Shown here: one piece after another, positions 35,363-45,441 of the stretch
Position numbering within the stretch: the first letter of the stretch is position 1
Layout: every line of letters starts with the position of its first letter
Assembly: GCA_021739625.1 (NCBI GenBank)
Contig: JAIPBJ010000003.1
Coordinates: forward strand, 1-64,000
Direction of reading: 5' to 3'
Length of the DNA stretch: 64,000 bases
DNA from: Flavobacteriales bacterium
GTDB lineage: Bacteria > Bacteroidota > Bacteroidia > UBA10329
Notes under the pieces: model-generated
Told to the model about the DNA's origin: nothing
Seen by the model: the letters and a program-made list of their open reading frames with translations, nothing else
Database searches by the model: none
Position numbers and translations under genes: made by a program

Positions 35363-37141
35363 TCAATGGATCTCCTTCTCATCGGCCGTTGGTGGCACGT
35401 TCTGAGGAATGAAATCCACATCCTTGTCCGGCCGGCTGTAATCATACGCCCAGCGATAGACCGTAGGAATGGCACCCGGCCAGTTGCCATGGCCCGGATT
35501 GACAGGAGTTGTCCACTCCAGAGCGTTCGAATGCCAAGGGTTCTGGGAGGCACGTGGCCCGCGATAGATGCTATAGATGAAGTTGAAGAAGAATATCGCT
35601 TGCGCACATGCGCCAAGAATGGCGAACAGGCTGATCATCTCATTGATGTCCTGAAGTCCATCGAAGATCGGGAATGCTGTGTTGTCGTAATAACGCCTTG
35701 GAATGCCCGCCAACCCGAGGAAGTGCATAGGAAAGAACACACCATACATGCTCGTGATAGTAATCCAGAAGTGCGCATAGCCCAAATTCTTGTTCATCAT
35801 GCGGCCATACATTTTCGGGAACCAATGGTAAACACCCGAAAACATTCCAAAGATCGCAGAGGCCCCCATCACAATGTGGAAGTGACCCACCACGAAATAG
35901 GTGTCGTGTATATTGATGTCCAACGCACTGTCGCCAAGTATGATCCCTGTGAGACCGCCAGTGATGAATGTGCTCACCAGACCGATAGCAAACAGCATCG
36001 CTGGGCTGTAAACGATATTCCCCTTCCACAGCGTGGTCAGGTAATTGAACACTTTCACTGCCGATGGAATGGCCACCAGCAGCGTAGTGAACGTGAACAC
36101 CGAGCCCAAGAACGGATTCATGCCTGTGACGAACATGTGGTGCCCCCATACGATCATGGAAAGGAATGCGATGGCAAGCATCGACCCCACCATGGCCTTG
36201 TAACCGAAGATAGGCTTGCGGCTCATGGTCGATACCACTTCGGAGGTGATTCCCAGTGCAGGAAGCAGAACGATATACACTTCAGGGTGGCCGAGGAACC
36301 AGAACAGGTGTTGGAACAGGATGGGGCTTCCGCCTGTGTGTTCCAATGCCTGACCACTGATGAAAATGTCGCTCAGGTAGAAGCTGGTGCCGAAACTGCG
36401 GTCAAATACCAGAAGCAACGCGGCCGACAGCAACACAGGGAACGAGAGCAGACCGAGGATGGCGGTGATGAACAGTGCCCAAGTGGTCAGTGGCATGCGG
36501 TCCATGCTCATGCCTTTGGTGCGCAGGTTGATGATCGTTACGATGTAGTTGATGCCGCCCAAAAGGGAAGAGACAATGAACAGGGTCATACTCACCAACC
36601 ACAGGGTCATGCCGAGTCCTGAACCCGGAATTGCCTGAGGAAGCGCACTCAGAGGAGGGTAGATCGTCCAACCACCTGATGCTGGTCCAGTCTCAACGAA
36701 CAGCGAAGCCAACATGATGACCGATGATCCGAGAAAGAACCAGAAGGACAGCATGTTCAGGAATCCTGACGCCATGTCGCGTGCCCCGATCTGCAATGGA
36801 ATGAGCAGATTGGCGAAGGTGCCGCTCAATCCTCCGGTCAGCACCATGAACACCATGATGGTTCCGTGAATAGTCACCAGCGCGAGATACATGTTGGGAT
36901 CGAGCACACCGTCAGGTGCCCATTTTCCAAGGAATGTTTCCAGTATTGCGAACGACTGGCCCGGCCAGCCCAACTGAAGGCGGAAGAAGACCGACATCAT
37001 CATTCCTACAACCCCCATTATCATGGCGGTGACCAGAAACTGCTTCGATATCATCTTGTGGTCCTGAGAGAACACATAGTGTGTCCAGAAGTCAGGCTTC
37101 CCGTGATGTGCGTGGTGTACGTGTTCTGTATGGTCTGCCAT
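35363..37141 (-). CDS. ctaD: Cytochrome c oxidase subunit I
   Basis: A 592-residue haem-copper oxidase catalytic subunit with about 12 helices. The CuB and cross-linked Tyr segment FWFLGHPEVYIVLLP carries the Glu typical of A1-type oxidases; HH pairs are in IVWGHHMFVTGM, and the haem a/a3 ligands are in DTYFVVGHFHIVMG. It reduces O2 to water and pumps protons. Last gene of the actABCDEF-ctaCD operon. No subunit III gene is adjacent. Confidence 0.95.
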   Translation of the reverse strand: MADHTEHVHHAHHGKPDFWTHYVFSQDHKMISKQFLVTAMIMGVVGMMMSVFFRLQLGWPGQSFAILETFLGKWAPDGVLDPNMYLALVTIHGTIMVFMVLTGGLSGTFANLLIPLQIGARDMASGFLNMLSFWFFLGSSVIMLASLFVETGPASGGWTIYPPLSALPQAIPGSGLGMTLWLVSMTLFIVSSLLGGINYIVTIINLRTKGMSMDRMPLTTWALFITAILGLLSFPVLLSAALLLVFDRSFGTSFYLSDIFISGQALEHTGGSPILFQHLFWFLGHPEVYIVLLPALGITSEVVSTMSRKPIFGYKAMVGSMLAIAFLSMIVWGHHMFVTGMNPFLGSVFTFTTLLVAIPSAVKVFNYLTTLWKGNIVYSPAMLFAIGLVSTFITGGLTGIILGDSALDINIHDTYFVVGHFHIVMGASAIFGMFSGVYHWFPKMYGRMMNKNLGYAHFWITITSMYGVFFPMHFLGLAGIPRRYYDNTAFPIFDGLQDINEMISLFAILGACAQAIFFFNFIYSIYRGPRASQNPWHSNALEWTTPVNPGHGNWPGAIPTVYRWAYDYSRPDKDVDFIPQNVPPTADEKEIH

Positions 37142-37201
37142 GTTCGTAGGGTGGACAGTTAGGGATTTTATTACAGTGTTCCTGCAGAGGTCTGTCAGAG
37201 A

Positions 37202-38254
37202 TCAGATTCCGTTCGGGGTCTCTGTGGAAGCTTCCAGCACTTCGGCCTGCTGTGGCTTGATTTCGCTTTCTACAGGTTTGCTCAGTTGTTCGGCAAGGGT
37301 TTTCTGCCCGGCAAGCCATGCATTGAAATCTGCTTCAGATTCCACAATGATGTTCATCTGCATGTTATTGTGAGCGGCCCCGCAGATCTTGTTGCAAAGC
37401 AGTAGATAATCGAATTCAGGGTTTCCGGTCTCCACACGCATCTCGGCAGTGGTCATGGTCGGAACGAAATGAAACTGGGTGGTCATGCCGGGCACACAGT
37501 TCATCTGTGTCCTGAAGTGAGGCATGTAGGCCGAATGGATCACATCGCGACTATGAAATTTGAACAGCACGGGCTTGCCAACTGGAAGGTGGAACTCACC
37601 ACGCACCACTTTATCGTCATTTGATGCGGCATCGGTCAAATCCACTCCGAGGGTGTTGCCTCCCTCGATAAGCCGATAGCCTGAAGGTCCGAGTCTGTTG
37701 TCATCTCCAGCATATCGGGCAGTCCAGTCGAATTGCTTCGAATAGAGTTCTATGACCATAGTCTCCTCGGGGGTCGGGCCGGTAATCTCCTGCCAAGTGC
37801 TGAGGCCATAGACGATCAACGATGACAGGACTATGGTAGGCACAATGGTCCAAACCGCCTCCAGCTTTGTGCTGTGAGCAAAGAAGTCAGACTTTCTGTC
37901 GCTGCGATGGAAGTACTTATAACCGAAATATATCAGAAGGATATGTGTGATAAAGAACACGGGCAGGATGATGGCCCAAGTCAGATTGAGCAGGAAATCC
38001 GTTTTCACACCATGGACCGAGGCCGCAACCGGAAGCACTTCCGGTCCCCAGAAGATCTGATAAAAGACATAGGCCATATAGCAGATGCCAGCAAACACAA
38101 GAATGGTTGACTGGGTGCGATTATCGCTTTCCGTCACCGCACTTGGGTCATGACCGCGCAGATCCGCTCCAAGCTCAAAAACTCTTACCACACTCGCCAA
38201 CGCAACGACCGCGAGGATAACAACAAGGACAATCAGAAGATTCAACATTTCCAA
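37202..38254 (-). CDS. ctaC: Cytochrome c oxidase subunit II
   Basis: A 350-residue subunit that receives electrons through the binuclear CuA centre. An extra N-terminal helix (1-25) precedes the two usual helices, then a cupredoxin domain with the CuA ligands: HFRTQMN, and the C-x3-C-x3-H-x3-M pattern in LLCNKICGAAHNNMQM. There is no C-terminal cytochrome c fusion. Upstream of ctaD and downstream of actF. Confidence 0.94.
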   Translation of the reverse strand: MEMLNLLIVLVVILAVVALASVVRVFELGADLRGHDPSAVTESDNRTQSTILVFAGICYMAYVFYQIFWGPEVLPVAASVHGVKTDFLLNLTWAIILPVFFITHILLIYFGYKYFHRSDRKSDFFAHSTKLEAVWTIVPTIVLSSLIVYGLSTWQEITGPTPEETMVIELYSKQFDWTARYAGDDNRLGPSGYRLIEGGNTLGVDLTDAASNDDKVVRGEFHLPVGKPVLFKFHSRDVIHSAYMPHFRTQMNCVPGMTTQFHFVPTMTTAEMRVETGNPEFDYLLLCNKICGAAHNNMQMNIIVESEADFNAWLAGQKTLAEQLSKPVESEIKPQQAEVLEASTETPNGI

Positions 38255-38294
38255 ATGATTGGGGGTTTAGGACAGTAGCCGTGTCACTGTGGAC

Positions 38295-39488
38295 TCACAC
38301 GTGGTGATGCGCAGCTTCGTCAAGGAAAGGGTGGTTCTTGGCCACGAGCGATGCTCTGCTCAAAGCACTGTGCGTAACAAAGAGGAATGCGCCAAGGAAA
38401 CCGAGGAACATGCCCAACTCCAAAGGACCGAAGCCCCATTCATCCTTCAACGCTCCGGGCATCACCATCACAAAAACATCCAACCAGTGTCCGAACACGA
38501 TGACCACACCGGCCATCGTCAGCATGTTCATGCTGCGCTTCGCATCGCGGTCCATGAGCAGAAGGAAAGGGATGATGAAGGCCACCACCGGCAATGCTCC
38601 GAAGGGAACCGCATAATTCTCCCATCGGTCCATGAAATAGGTCACCTCCTCAGGAATGTTGGCATACCAGATGAGCATGAACTGAGAGAACCACAGATAG
38701 GCCCAGAATATGGTGAATGCGAACATGAACTTGCCCAGATCGTGCAGATGCTCCTCGTTGATATGCTGCATGTAACCGCTCCGCTTCAGATAGACCGTTA
38801 TCATGGCCATCATGGCAATGCCGCTCACCCAGAAGGTGGCAAAGTTGTACCAGCCGAACAGCGTGCTGAACCAGTGGGTATCGATGCTCATGGTGATGTC
38901 CCATGCCGAGGTGGACGAAGTGACGGCATAGAAAATAAGGAACACGGCACCAAGACCAAGGCTCTTCTTGTAATAAGTGAGACCACCTGCAGCATCCTCG
39001 GCCAGCGAGGCCTTTCTGAAGAACAGGGTGAAGGCAAACCAGACCCCCACATATGCAAGGATACGGGCCAAGAAGAAAGGGAAGTTCAAGTAGGCCGACT
39101 TGCCGGCAATGATCTCATCAAAATGATCGCTTGTAGGGTCGGTCAATGCCGGATCCATCCAGTGGTAGATGTGATGCCAGTGCAACGATGGATGTCCACC
39201 GATGACCACCAGAATGAGCATGATGCCCGCGAATGGAATGAATTGTGCCATCGCCTCGGGCACACGTTTCAGCCCGGAAGACCAGCCAGCCTCGGCCACG
39301 TACTGTATGGCCATCCAGAGTGTTCCGATAACGGAGATCCCAAGGAAGAAATACGAGTTTACGAGCACATTGGCCCAGATGCGCTGGCCCGGGATGTGCG
39401 TCAAAATGCCGTACACCACAGCGAGTACACCGAGGAGCACAAGGCCCAAGGTGATCCTTTTGGTGCTTGATTTGACCTTATATTCCAT
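38295..39488 (-). CDS. actF: Alternative complex III subunit ActF
   Basis: A 397-residue membrane protein with about ten helices, the second NrfD-like quinol-associated subunit of alternative complex III. Start EYKVKSSTKRITLGLVLLG; conserved parts include WMAIQYVAEAGWSSGLKRVPE and DITMSIDTHWFSTLFGWYNF. It anchors the complex beside ActC and contributes to proton translocation. Sits between actE and ctaC. Confidence 0.9.
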   Translation of the reverse strand: MEYKVKSSTKRITLGLVLLGVLAVVYGILTHIPGQRIWANVLVNSYFFLGISVIGTLWMAIQYVAEAGWSSGLKRVPEAMAQFIPFAGIMLILVVIGGHPSLHWHHIYHWMDPALTDPTSDHFDEIIAGKSAYLNFPFFLARILAYVGVWFAFTLFFRKASLAEDAAGGLTYYKKSLGLGAVFLIFYAVTSSTSAWDITMSIDTHWFSTLFGWYNFATFWVSGIAMMAMITVYLKRSGYMQHINEEHLHDLGKFMFAFTIFWAYLWFSQFMLIWYANIPEEVTYFMDRWENYAVPFGALPVVAFIIPFLLLMDRDAKRSMNMLTMAGVVIVFGHWLDVFVMVMPGALKDEWGFGPLELGMFLGFLGAFLFVTHSALSRASLVAKNHPFLDEAAHHHV

Positions 39489-39520
39489 TCTGACAGTCCT
39501 TTAGCTGTTGCTTGATTAGT

Positions 39521-40117
39521 TCAGATATTCTGCAGTTGCTGCACGTAGCGAATCACCTTCCAACGCTCCTCCTTGGTAAGTTGAGAGGCGTGCGCTCCCA
39601 TCAGATTCTTCCCATAAGTGATTGAAAAGAACATTTTGCCCTCTTCAAGGCTCTTCAGGGTGCTATTGTAGGCCGGTGGTGGCGGGAACTTTCCAGTGGC
39701 GATGAGTGTTCCGTCCCCAGCACCCGCAACTCCATGGCAATGAATGCACATTTTTTCAAAGATGACCTTGCCTTGCTCTGCATGGGCCGCACTTGAGTCC
39801 AAAGGGCTCTTGTCGGCAGCAGCTGCGGCATACTCTTCAATCGTATTCACCCTGTGATAGGGCAACGCATTGATGAGACTTCCCTGATGGGGCCATTCGC
39901 CCTGAGTTATCGTGCCGGCCACCGGTTGTCTTGCACTGAGACTGTCGCTGAACATGGCATTCACAGAGTAGGTCTCGTAAGATGGTGAGCGATACATGTC
40001 GGGCATGTATTCAACACCAGGACTCAGTGGGTTCTTGGTGCAAGAACTCATCGCTACCAACCCGGCAAGCACTGCCATGGTCAATGTGACGAGATTAAAA
40101 TTGAATGTCTTGTTCAT
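39521..40117 (-). CDS. actE: Alternative complex III monohaem cytochrome ActE
   Basis: A 198-residue lipoprotein from the ATG at 40117; the ORF could start at 40147, but the signal MNKTFNFNLVTLTMAVLAGL with lipobox AMSSC fits the later start. One haem site, CIHCH, and a distal Met ligand in KNLMGAHAS. It transfers electrons from the complex toward the oxidase. Adjacent to actD (30 bp). Confidence 0.92.
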   Translation of the reverse strand: MNKTFNFNLVTLTMAVLAGLVAMSSCTKNPLSPGVEYMPDMYRSPSYETYSVNAMFSDSLSARQPVAGTITQGEWPHQGSLINALPYHRVNTIEEYAAAAADKSPLDSSAAHAEQGKVIFEKMCIHCHGVAGAGDGTLIATGKFPPPPAYNSTLKSLEEGKMFFSITYGKNLMGAHASQLTKEERWKVIRYVQQLQNI

Positions 40118-40147
40118 CCGTCTGTAAACTTTCGGTTCTGTCACCAA

Positions 40148-40678
40148 TTACTTCTCAGAAATTTCCTCCACACCGGTCTGCTTCAGGATGGATTTGATCT
40201 CCTCCACATCCATTCCGTGATTCTCCTCCACGTCAATCAGCATCAGAAATTTATCATCCGTGGTGCGCGGGTCGGGGTTCCAATTCTTCTTGCCGGGATA
40301 AGTGCCATTGCGCAGCAGATAGGTGACTGCCATTCCGTGTGCGGCACACCATACGGTCATCTCAAAAGTAATTGGAATGAACGCGGGCAGGTTGTCCATC
40401 AACGAGAAGTTCGGCTTGCCACCGATGTTCATCGGCCAGTCCATGATAAGCAGGAACCAGAACATGAATAGCGCGAGGCCCAGACCGCAGGCACCATAAA
40501 TGAAGCCAGCTATGTGCAGGCGTGTGCGGGGCACTCCGATGACAGGATCGATGCCATGAATGGGGAACGGACTGAACACATCCTTGATGTGAATGCCCTT
40601 CGCCACCAGTTGCTTGGCCGACTTCAGGAGCACCTCCTCGTCACCGAACAGACCGTGTATCTCTTTGTGATGACTCAT
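40148..40678 (-). CDS. actD: Alternative complex III subunit ActD (DUF3341)
   Basis: A 176-residue protein with a cytoplasmic N-terminal domain (HGLFGDEEVLLKSAKQLVAK) and two transmembrane helices (about 60-80 and 97-117). The DVFSPFPIHGID and KPNFSLMDNLPAFIPITFEM blocks are typical of the DUF3341/ActD family. Confidence 0.92.
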   Translation of the reverse strand: MSHHKEIHGLFGDEEVLLKSAKQLVAKGIHIKDVFSPFPIHGIDPVIGVPRTRLHIAGFIYGACGLGLALFMFWFLLIMDWPMNIGGKPNFSLMDNLPAFIPITFEMTVWCAAHGMAVTYLLRNGTYPGKKNWNPDPRTTDDKFLMLIDVEENHGMDVEEIKSILKQTGVEEISEK

Positions 40679-40795
40679 TTCCTGTTAATTAAAGCTGAAA
40701 CATGAAAGGTGAAATGTGAGATGTCCCGAATCCCAACCTATCAATTTTCTCTCTGTGTAAATCTTGAACTGTGAACGTTGAACACTGAACCGCAC

Positions 40796-42181
40796 TCAAT
40801 GATGGTCCTTCTTGAACTGTGAACCACTCGATTTCAGGATGGACTTGACCTCTGCGATCGGAAGCACTGGGAATGTCCGGGCATAAAGAAGGAAGAAGGT
40901 TCCGAAGATACCAAGTGTGCCTATGAAGATGCCTATATCCACCCAGGTCGGATAGAACATGCTCCAACTTGATGGCAGATAATCACGGTGCAGCGAAGTG
41001 ACAATGATCACGAAGCGCTCGAACCACATGCCGATATTCACAAAGATGCTGATGATGAATGTGAGCCAAATGCTTCTGCGAACCTTACGGATCCAGAAGA
41101 TCTGAGGGGTGATCACGTTGCAGCTCATCATGGCCCAATAGGCCCACCAGTATGGGCCGGTGGCCCTGTTGAGGAACGCATACTGCTCATACTCCACGCC
41201 AGAGTACCATGCCACGAACAGCTCCGTGATATAAGCGATGCCCACGATAGACCCAGTGAGGATGATGACCTTGTTCATCAGCTCCACGTGATTGATGGTG
41301 ATGTACGACTCCATGCTCACCACCTTGCGCATCACAAGCATCAGGGTCTGCACCATGGCAAAACCTGAGAAGATGGCACCGGCAACGAAATAGGGAGGAA
41401 AGATGGTGGTGTGCCAGCCGGGAATGACCGAAGTGGCAAAGTCCATGGATACGATGGTGTGAACCGAGAGTACCAACGGAGTCGCGATTCCGGCCAATAC
41501 CAGACTTATCTCCTCAAAACGGTGCCATGCACGCGCATTGCCGCTCCAACCGAACGACATGATGCCGTAGATGGCCTCGCGGATAGGCTTGCCGGCAGTC
41601 ACCGCACGGTCGCGGATGGTGGCAAAGTCAGGGATGAGCCCGATATACCAGAACACCAATGAAACAGAGAAATAAGTTCCGATAGCGAAAACGTCCCACA
41701 GTAGCGGTGAGTTGAAATTCACCCAAAGTGACCCGAACTGGTTGGGAAGGGGCAATACCCAATAGGCCATCCAGATACGGCCCATGTGAATGCCCGGGAA
41801 CAGCGCGGCACAGATGACCGCGAAGATGGTCATGGCCTCGGCAGAGCGGTTGATGGCCATCCGCCATTTCTGACGGAAGAGCAGCAGCACCGCAGAGATG
41901 AGCGTACCTGCGTGGCCGATACCGACCCACCACACGAAGTTGGTGATATCCCATGCCCATTCAACTGTCTTGTTCAGTCCCCATGTACCGATGCCGACAC
42001 CGATGGTGTAGAGGATACATCCCACACCCCAGAGCATCGCCATCACCGCTATGGTGAAAAGTATCCACCAGCTCCTGTTGGCCGCGCCCTCAATGGGGCG
42101 GGCGATATCCTCTGAGATCTGATGATAGGTCTTATCATTCAGTATCAGCGGTTCGCGTATTGCAGCTTCGTGACTCGCCAT
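40796..42181 (-). CDS. actC: Alternative complex III subunit ActC (NrfD-like)
   Basis: A 461-residue polytopic protein of the NrfD family with about ten helices. Conserved parts are FVWWVGIGHAGTLISAVLLL, NRSAEAMTIFAVICA, IHMGRIWMAYWVLPLPNQ and SVHTIVSMDFATSVIPGWH. Quinol is oxidised at this subunit and electrons pass to the Fe-S clusters of ActB. It lies 117 bp before actD and 47 bp after actB. Confidence 0.94.
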   Translation of the reverse strand: MASHEAAIREPLILNDKTYHQISEDIARPIEGAANRSWWILFTIAVMAMLWGVGCILYTIGVGIGTWGLNKTVEWAWDITNFVWWVGIGHAGTLISAVLLLFRQKWRMAINRSAEAMTIFAVICAALFPGIHMGRIWMAYWVLPLPNQFGSLWVNFNSPLLWDVFAIGTYFSVSLVFWYIGLIPDFATIRDRAVTAGKPIREAIYGIMSFGWSGNARAWHRFEEISLVLAGIATPLVLSVHTIVSMDFATSVIPGWHTTIFPPYFVAGAIFSGFAMVQTLMLVMRKVVSMESYITINHVELMNKVIILTGSIVGIAYITELFVAWYSGVEYEQYAFLNRATGPYWWAYWAMMSCNVITPQIFWIRKVRRSIWLTFIISIFVNIGMWFERFVIIVTSLHRDYLPSSWSMFYPTWVDIGIFIGTLGIFGTFFLLYARTFPVLPIAEVKSILKSSGSQFKKDHH

Positions 42182-42228
42182 CTATTATTGATGATTGATG
42201 TTTGTATATTGATGATCGGGCAGCAGAC

Positions 42229-45200
42229 TCAAACCTCTTCAGAGGTCAGATTCCTCACCTTGGTCATGTAGTAAACATTGGGCTGAACACCGACCTCCTC
42301 CAACAGATGATAGCTCCGTTCGTCCTTCGCCTTTGAGGCCACTCTGCTCTCCGTATCGTTGAGGTCACCGAAAGCGATGGCATGGGTCGGGCAGGCTTCG
42401 GCACAAGCGCTCTGCACTTCCTCGTCCAACACTTTGCGACCCATCTTCTTGGCCTTCAGTTTCGCTGCCTGAATCCCTTGCACGCAGAAGCTGCACTTTT
42501 CCATGACACCGCGGTCACGGACCACTACATCGGGGTTGAGCACCATACGGCCAAGCTCACTGTTGGCTGGATTGTTTCCGAACTCCTTGCTTCCATCGTG
42601 ATACTGGAACCAATTGAACCTCCTCACCTTGTAGGGACAGTTGTTGGCGCAATAACGGGTGCCAATGCAACGGTTGTAGGTCATCTGGTTCAGTCCCTCA
42701 TCGCTGTGCGTTGTGGCGGCCACTGGACAGACCGTCTCACAGGGGGCGTGGTTGCAGTGCTGACACATCACAGGTTGATACGCAACACGGGGTGCCACTG
42801 CGGCAGCCTCCATGGCCGTGAATTTATCTATGGCACCCACGCCTTCAGCTTTGGCCCGTTCAGTGGTCATGTCCGATGTGTAGTAGCGGTCGATGCGCAA
42901 CCAATGCATATCGCGTCCTCTGCGAACCTCTTCCTTGCCTACTACCGGCACGTTGTTCTCGGCTCCACATGCAGTGACACATGCTCCGCAGCCGATGCAC
43001 TTGTTGAGGTCGATGGCCATGCCCCAACGATGCCCGCTGTCGATGGCATGATTGCCCCAAAGATTGGCATCTGCGGCTCCGATCTTGTAATTCTCGTGCC
43101 CATGGTCATCAGCGTGTGCATGACCATCATGTCCATGTTCCTGTCCGTGCGCAGTTGCCGCTGCCTTCCGGGCCGCACTCGGTGCACTTGCCACATAGAA
43201 TTCAACGCGTGGGTTTCCGGCCTTGGCATCTTTGCTGTATTCTGCAAAGGTGGTCTCCTTCACAATGCTCTCACGGCCCATCAGGGTGTGATGCGACTGC
43301 AACTGCGCTATCTCATACTTCTCGTTGGCACTTGAAATGGTCACTCCCCCAACTGAGAAAGAACCATCCTTTGCCAACGGGAAGGCGTTCACGCCCACAC
43401 CATTACCGCTCTTACCTGCGGCAGTACGGCCATAGCCCACAGCCAGACCCACCGTCCCATACTTCTGACCTGGCGAAGGATAGACGGGGATTTTCAGTGT
43501 CACACCGTTGGCAGTCAATATGGCCACATCGGCCATGAAATCACCACGCTCCAGACGACTGAATCCCAACTCCTTCATCTGTGTGGGCGACATGGTCAGA
43601 TAGTTGTCCCATGTCACACGGCTTACTGGATCGGGCAATTCCTGCAGCCATGGGTTGTTGGCCTGCGAGCCATCACCGGCACCTGCCTTCACATACAATT
43701 GCAATTCGAAATCACCGCTATACTTGGGCAACGCGGCAGCCGCCGCATTGACATCGCCTTTGAACGCAATGGCTACAGCTTCAGTCGCTCCATTTTCATA
43801 CACGCCCTCGAACAAGGCGGTATTGAAGAAATTGGCGAACACCGGGTTCAGGCTTGCGCTGTAGATGCTGCCTTTCCAATTCTCACGGATGTAGGTGTAG
43901 TAGTCCGAGTCATTGCCGCTCCATTTCAGCAGCGACTCTTGGAATTGACGCGTATTGAATAGCGGCTGAATGGTAGGCTGCACAAGACTGTAGTGACCCG
44001 CCTTGGGCTCGGCATCATTCCAGCTTTCCAGATAATGGTGGTCAGGAGTGAGAATTCCGACTTTCTCTGCCGTCTCATCCAAACGGTCAGCGAAAGAGAC
44101 TGTGATGTCCACCTTGGCCAGACCGCTGTTGAATTTCTCTGCATCGAAATAGGAATATGAAGGGTTCACCCCATGAATGAGGAGTGCACCGACCTTTCCG
44201 GCATTCATGTCGACCACCAGAGCAGCCATGTCAGCATCATTCCCTTGACGGAGCAGGAGCGGATTGGTCAGGTCAATGGTGGTTCCTATGTTGCCGAGCT
44301 GGCTGTTGATCGCGTTGACCAGCACCTGCTCAGCCTTGCTGTTCGAGCCAGAGATGACTATACCCTTGCCCTTGGCAGCAAGCAGCTCTGATGCGGCCTT
44401 GCTCACCTCAGGACTATCAACGCCACCAGAAACCACGCTTCCACCTGTAGCAGAGGCGATCCTGTTATAGAGCGCCACCAGCGAGTCTATGGTCTCGGAC
44501 GGTTTCTGAGCCACGCGCACATCAGCGTTGCTACCAGTGAGCGACATGTTGGCCTCGAACTGGAAATGCCGGCTCATTTTGCCATCCTTGGGCTTGCGCA
44601 TCTTGGCATAGCGGGCCGCATTGGCGTTGCTGTTAGGAGTTGCAGAGAGGAAATCAGAACCGAAACTCACCACAACTTCGGCCTTATCGAACTGATAGTC
44701 TGCCAAGGCTCGCACCCCGAATGACTCTTCATTCGCGGCAAGGACACCTGAAACGGACAGGGAATCAAGTATCACGTGCTTCACATCACCGAATGCCTCT
44801 GTGAACTCAGCAATGGCGTGCTTGGTGGATGGGCTGATAATGGTCTCTGTGAGCAGAACGACCTGCTTGCCCTCGGAAGCGGCCTTTTTCAGACCGATGA
44901 CGATGTCGCGGTCAACCTCGTTCCATGTGGACTCTGCGCCTCCCTTCAACGGGCCTTTGGCGCGGGCCGCATCATAAAGGGAAAGAACAGAGGAATTGAT
45001 GCGTGCATTCACGCCCCCCAGAGTGACGGTCGATCTTCTGTTACCAATGACCTTGATAGGCCGGCCTTCGCGGGTCTTCACCAGAATGCTGGCATAGTCC
45101 ACACCGTCAAAGAAGCTGCTTGCATACCAGTTGGGCACCCCAGGGGTGATGTCCTCAGGCTTATTGAGGTATGGCACGGAACGCATGACAGGCGTCTCGC

Positions 45201-45405
45201 ATGCTGCCAGTGTGGCTGCTCCTATGCTGAAGCCCATGAACTTCAGGAAATCCCTGCGCTTGGTTCCTGCCTCGGTGCTTTCGTTGCCATCATTGAAGAT
45301 GTCGGCCGTGGCCTCCGGGGTGAATTCGTTGGCCGCAGACTCCTGAAATTCAGGAGTGTTGTGCAGTTCATCGAGTCCTTTCCAGTAAATTTTGGTTCTG
45401 CTCAT
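42229..45405 (-). CDS. actB: Alternative complex III Fe-S/molybdopterin-like subunit ActB
   Basis: A 1058-residue subunit. A Tat-like signal ([20 protein letters not shown], ending in C) starts near residue 48, displaced by an N-terminal extension as in the MoCo-extended Tat group. A molybdopterin-oxidoreductase-like domain without catalytic cofactor signature (about 75-740) is followed by a His-rich linker (about 752-773; [17 protein letters not shown]), then a ferredoxin-type domain with four Fe-S clusters: [11 protein letters not shown] (about 800), [14 protein letters not shown] (about 878), [12 protein letters not shown] (about 917), CSFCVQG (about 968) and CAEACP (about 1001). The His-rich linker is the odd part. 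Confidence 0.95.
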   Translation of the reverse strand: MSRTKIYWKGLDELHNTPEFQESAANEFTPEATADIFNDGNESTEAGTKRRDFLKFMGFSIGAATLAACETPVMRSVPYLNKPEDITPGVPNWYASSFFDGVDYASILVKTREGRPIKVIGNRRSTVTLGGVNARINSSVLSLYDAARAKGPLKGGAESTWNEVDRDIVIGLKKAASEGKQVVLLTETIISPSTKHAIAEFTEAFGDVKHVILDSLSVSGVLAANEESFGVRALADYQFDKAEVVVSFGSDFLSATPNSNANAARYAKMRKPKDGKMSRHFQFEANMSLTGSNADVRVAQKPSETIDSLVALYNRIASATGGSVVSGGVDSPEVSKAASELLAAKGKGIVISGSNSKAEQVLVNAINSQLGNIGTTIDLTNPLLLRQGNDADMAALVVDMNAGKVGALLIHGVNPSYSYFDAEKFNSGLAKVDITVSFADRLDETAEKVGILTPDHHYLESWNDAEPKAGHYSLVQPTIQPLFNTRQFQESLLKWSGNDSDYYTYIRENWKGSIYSASLNPVFANFFNTALFEGVYENGATEAVAIAFKGDVNAAAAALPKYSGDFELQLYVKAGAGDGSQANNPWLQELPDPVSRVTWDNYLTMSPTQMKELGFSRLERGDFMADVAILTANGVTLKIPVYPSPGQKYGTVGLAVGYGRTAAGKSGNGVGVNAFPLAKDGSFSVGGVTISSANEKYEIAQLQSHHTLMGRESIVKETTFAEYSKDAKAGNPRVEFYVASAPSAARKAAATAHGQEHGHDGHAHADDHGHENYKIGAADANLWGNHAIDSGHRWGMAIDLNKCIGCGACVTACGAENNVPVVGKEEVRRGRDMHWLRIDRYYTSDMTTERAKAEGVGAIDKFTAMEAAAVAPRVAYQPVMCQHCNHAPCETVCPVAATTHSDEGLNQMTYNRCIGTRYCANNCPYKVRRFNWFQYHDGSKEFGNNPANSELGRMVLNPDVVVRDRGVMEKCSFCVQGIQAAKLKAKKMGRKVLDEEVQSACAEACPTHAIAFGDLNDTESRVASKAKDERSYHLLEEVGVQPNVYYMTKVRNLTSEEV

Positions 45406-45441
45406 GTCAGAGTCCTTTCCGAAAATTTTTTGTCGAATGAA

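Noticed and set aside
34823-36622. Long plus-strand frame of 599 codons opposite ctaD
   Set aside because: It is the antisense shadow of a high-GC conserved gene and has His/Arg/Gln-rich composition without any domain.
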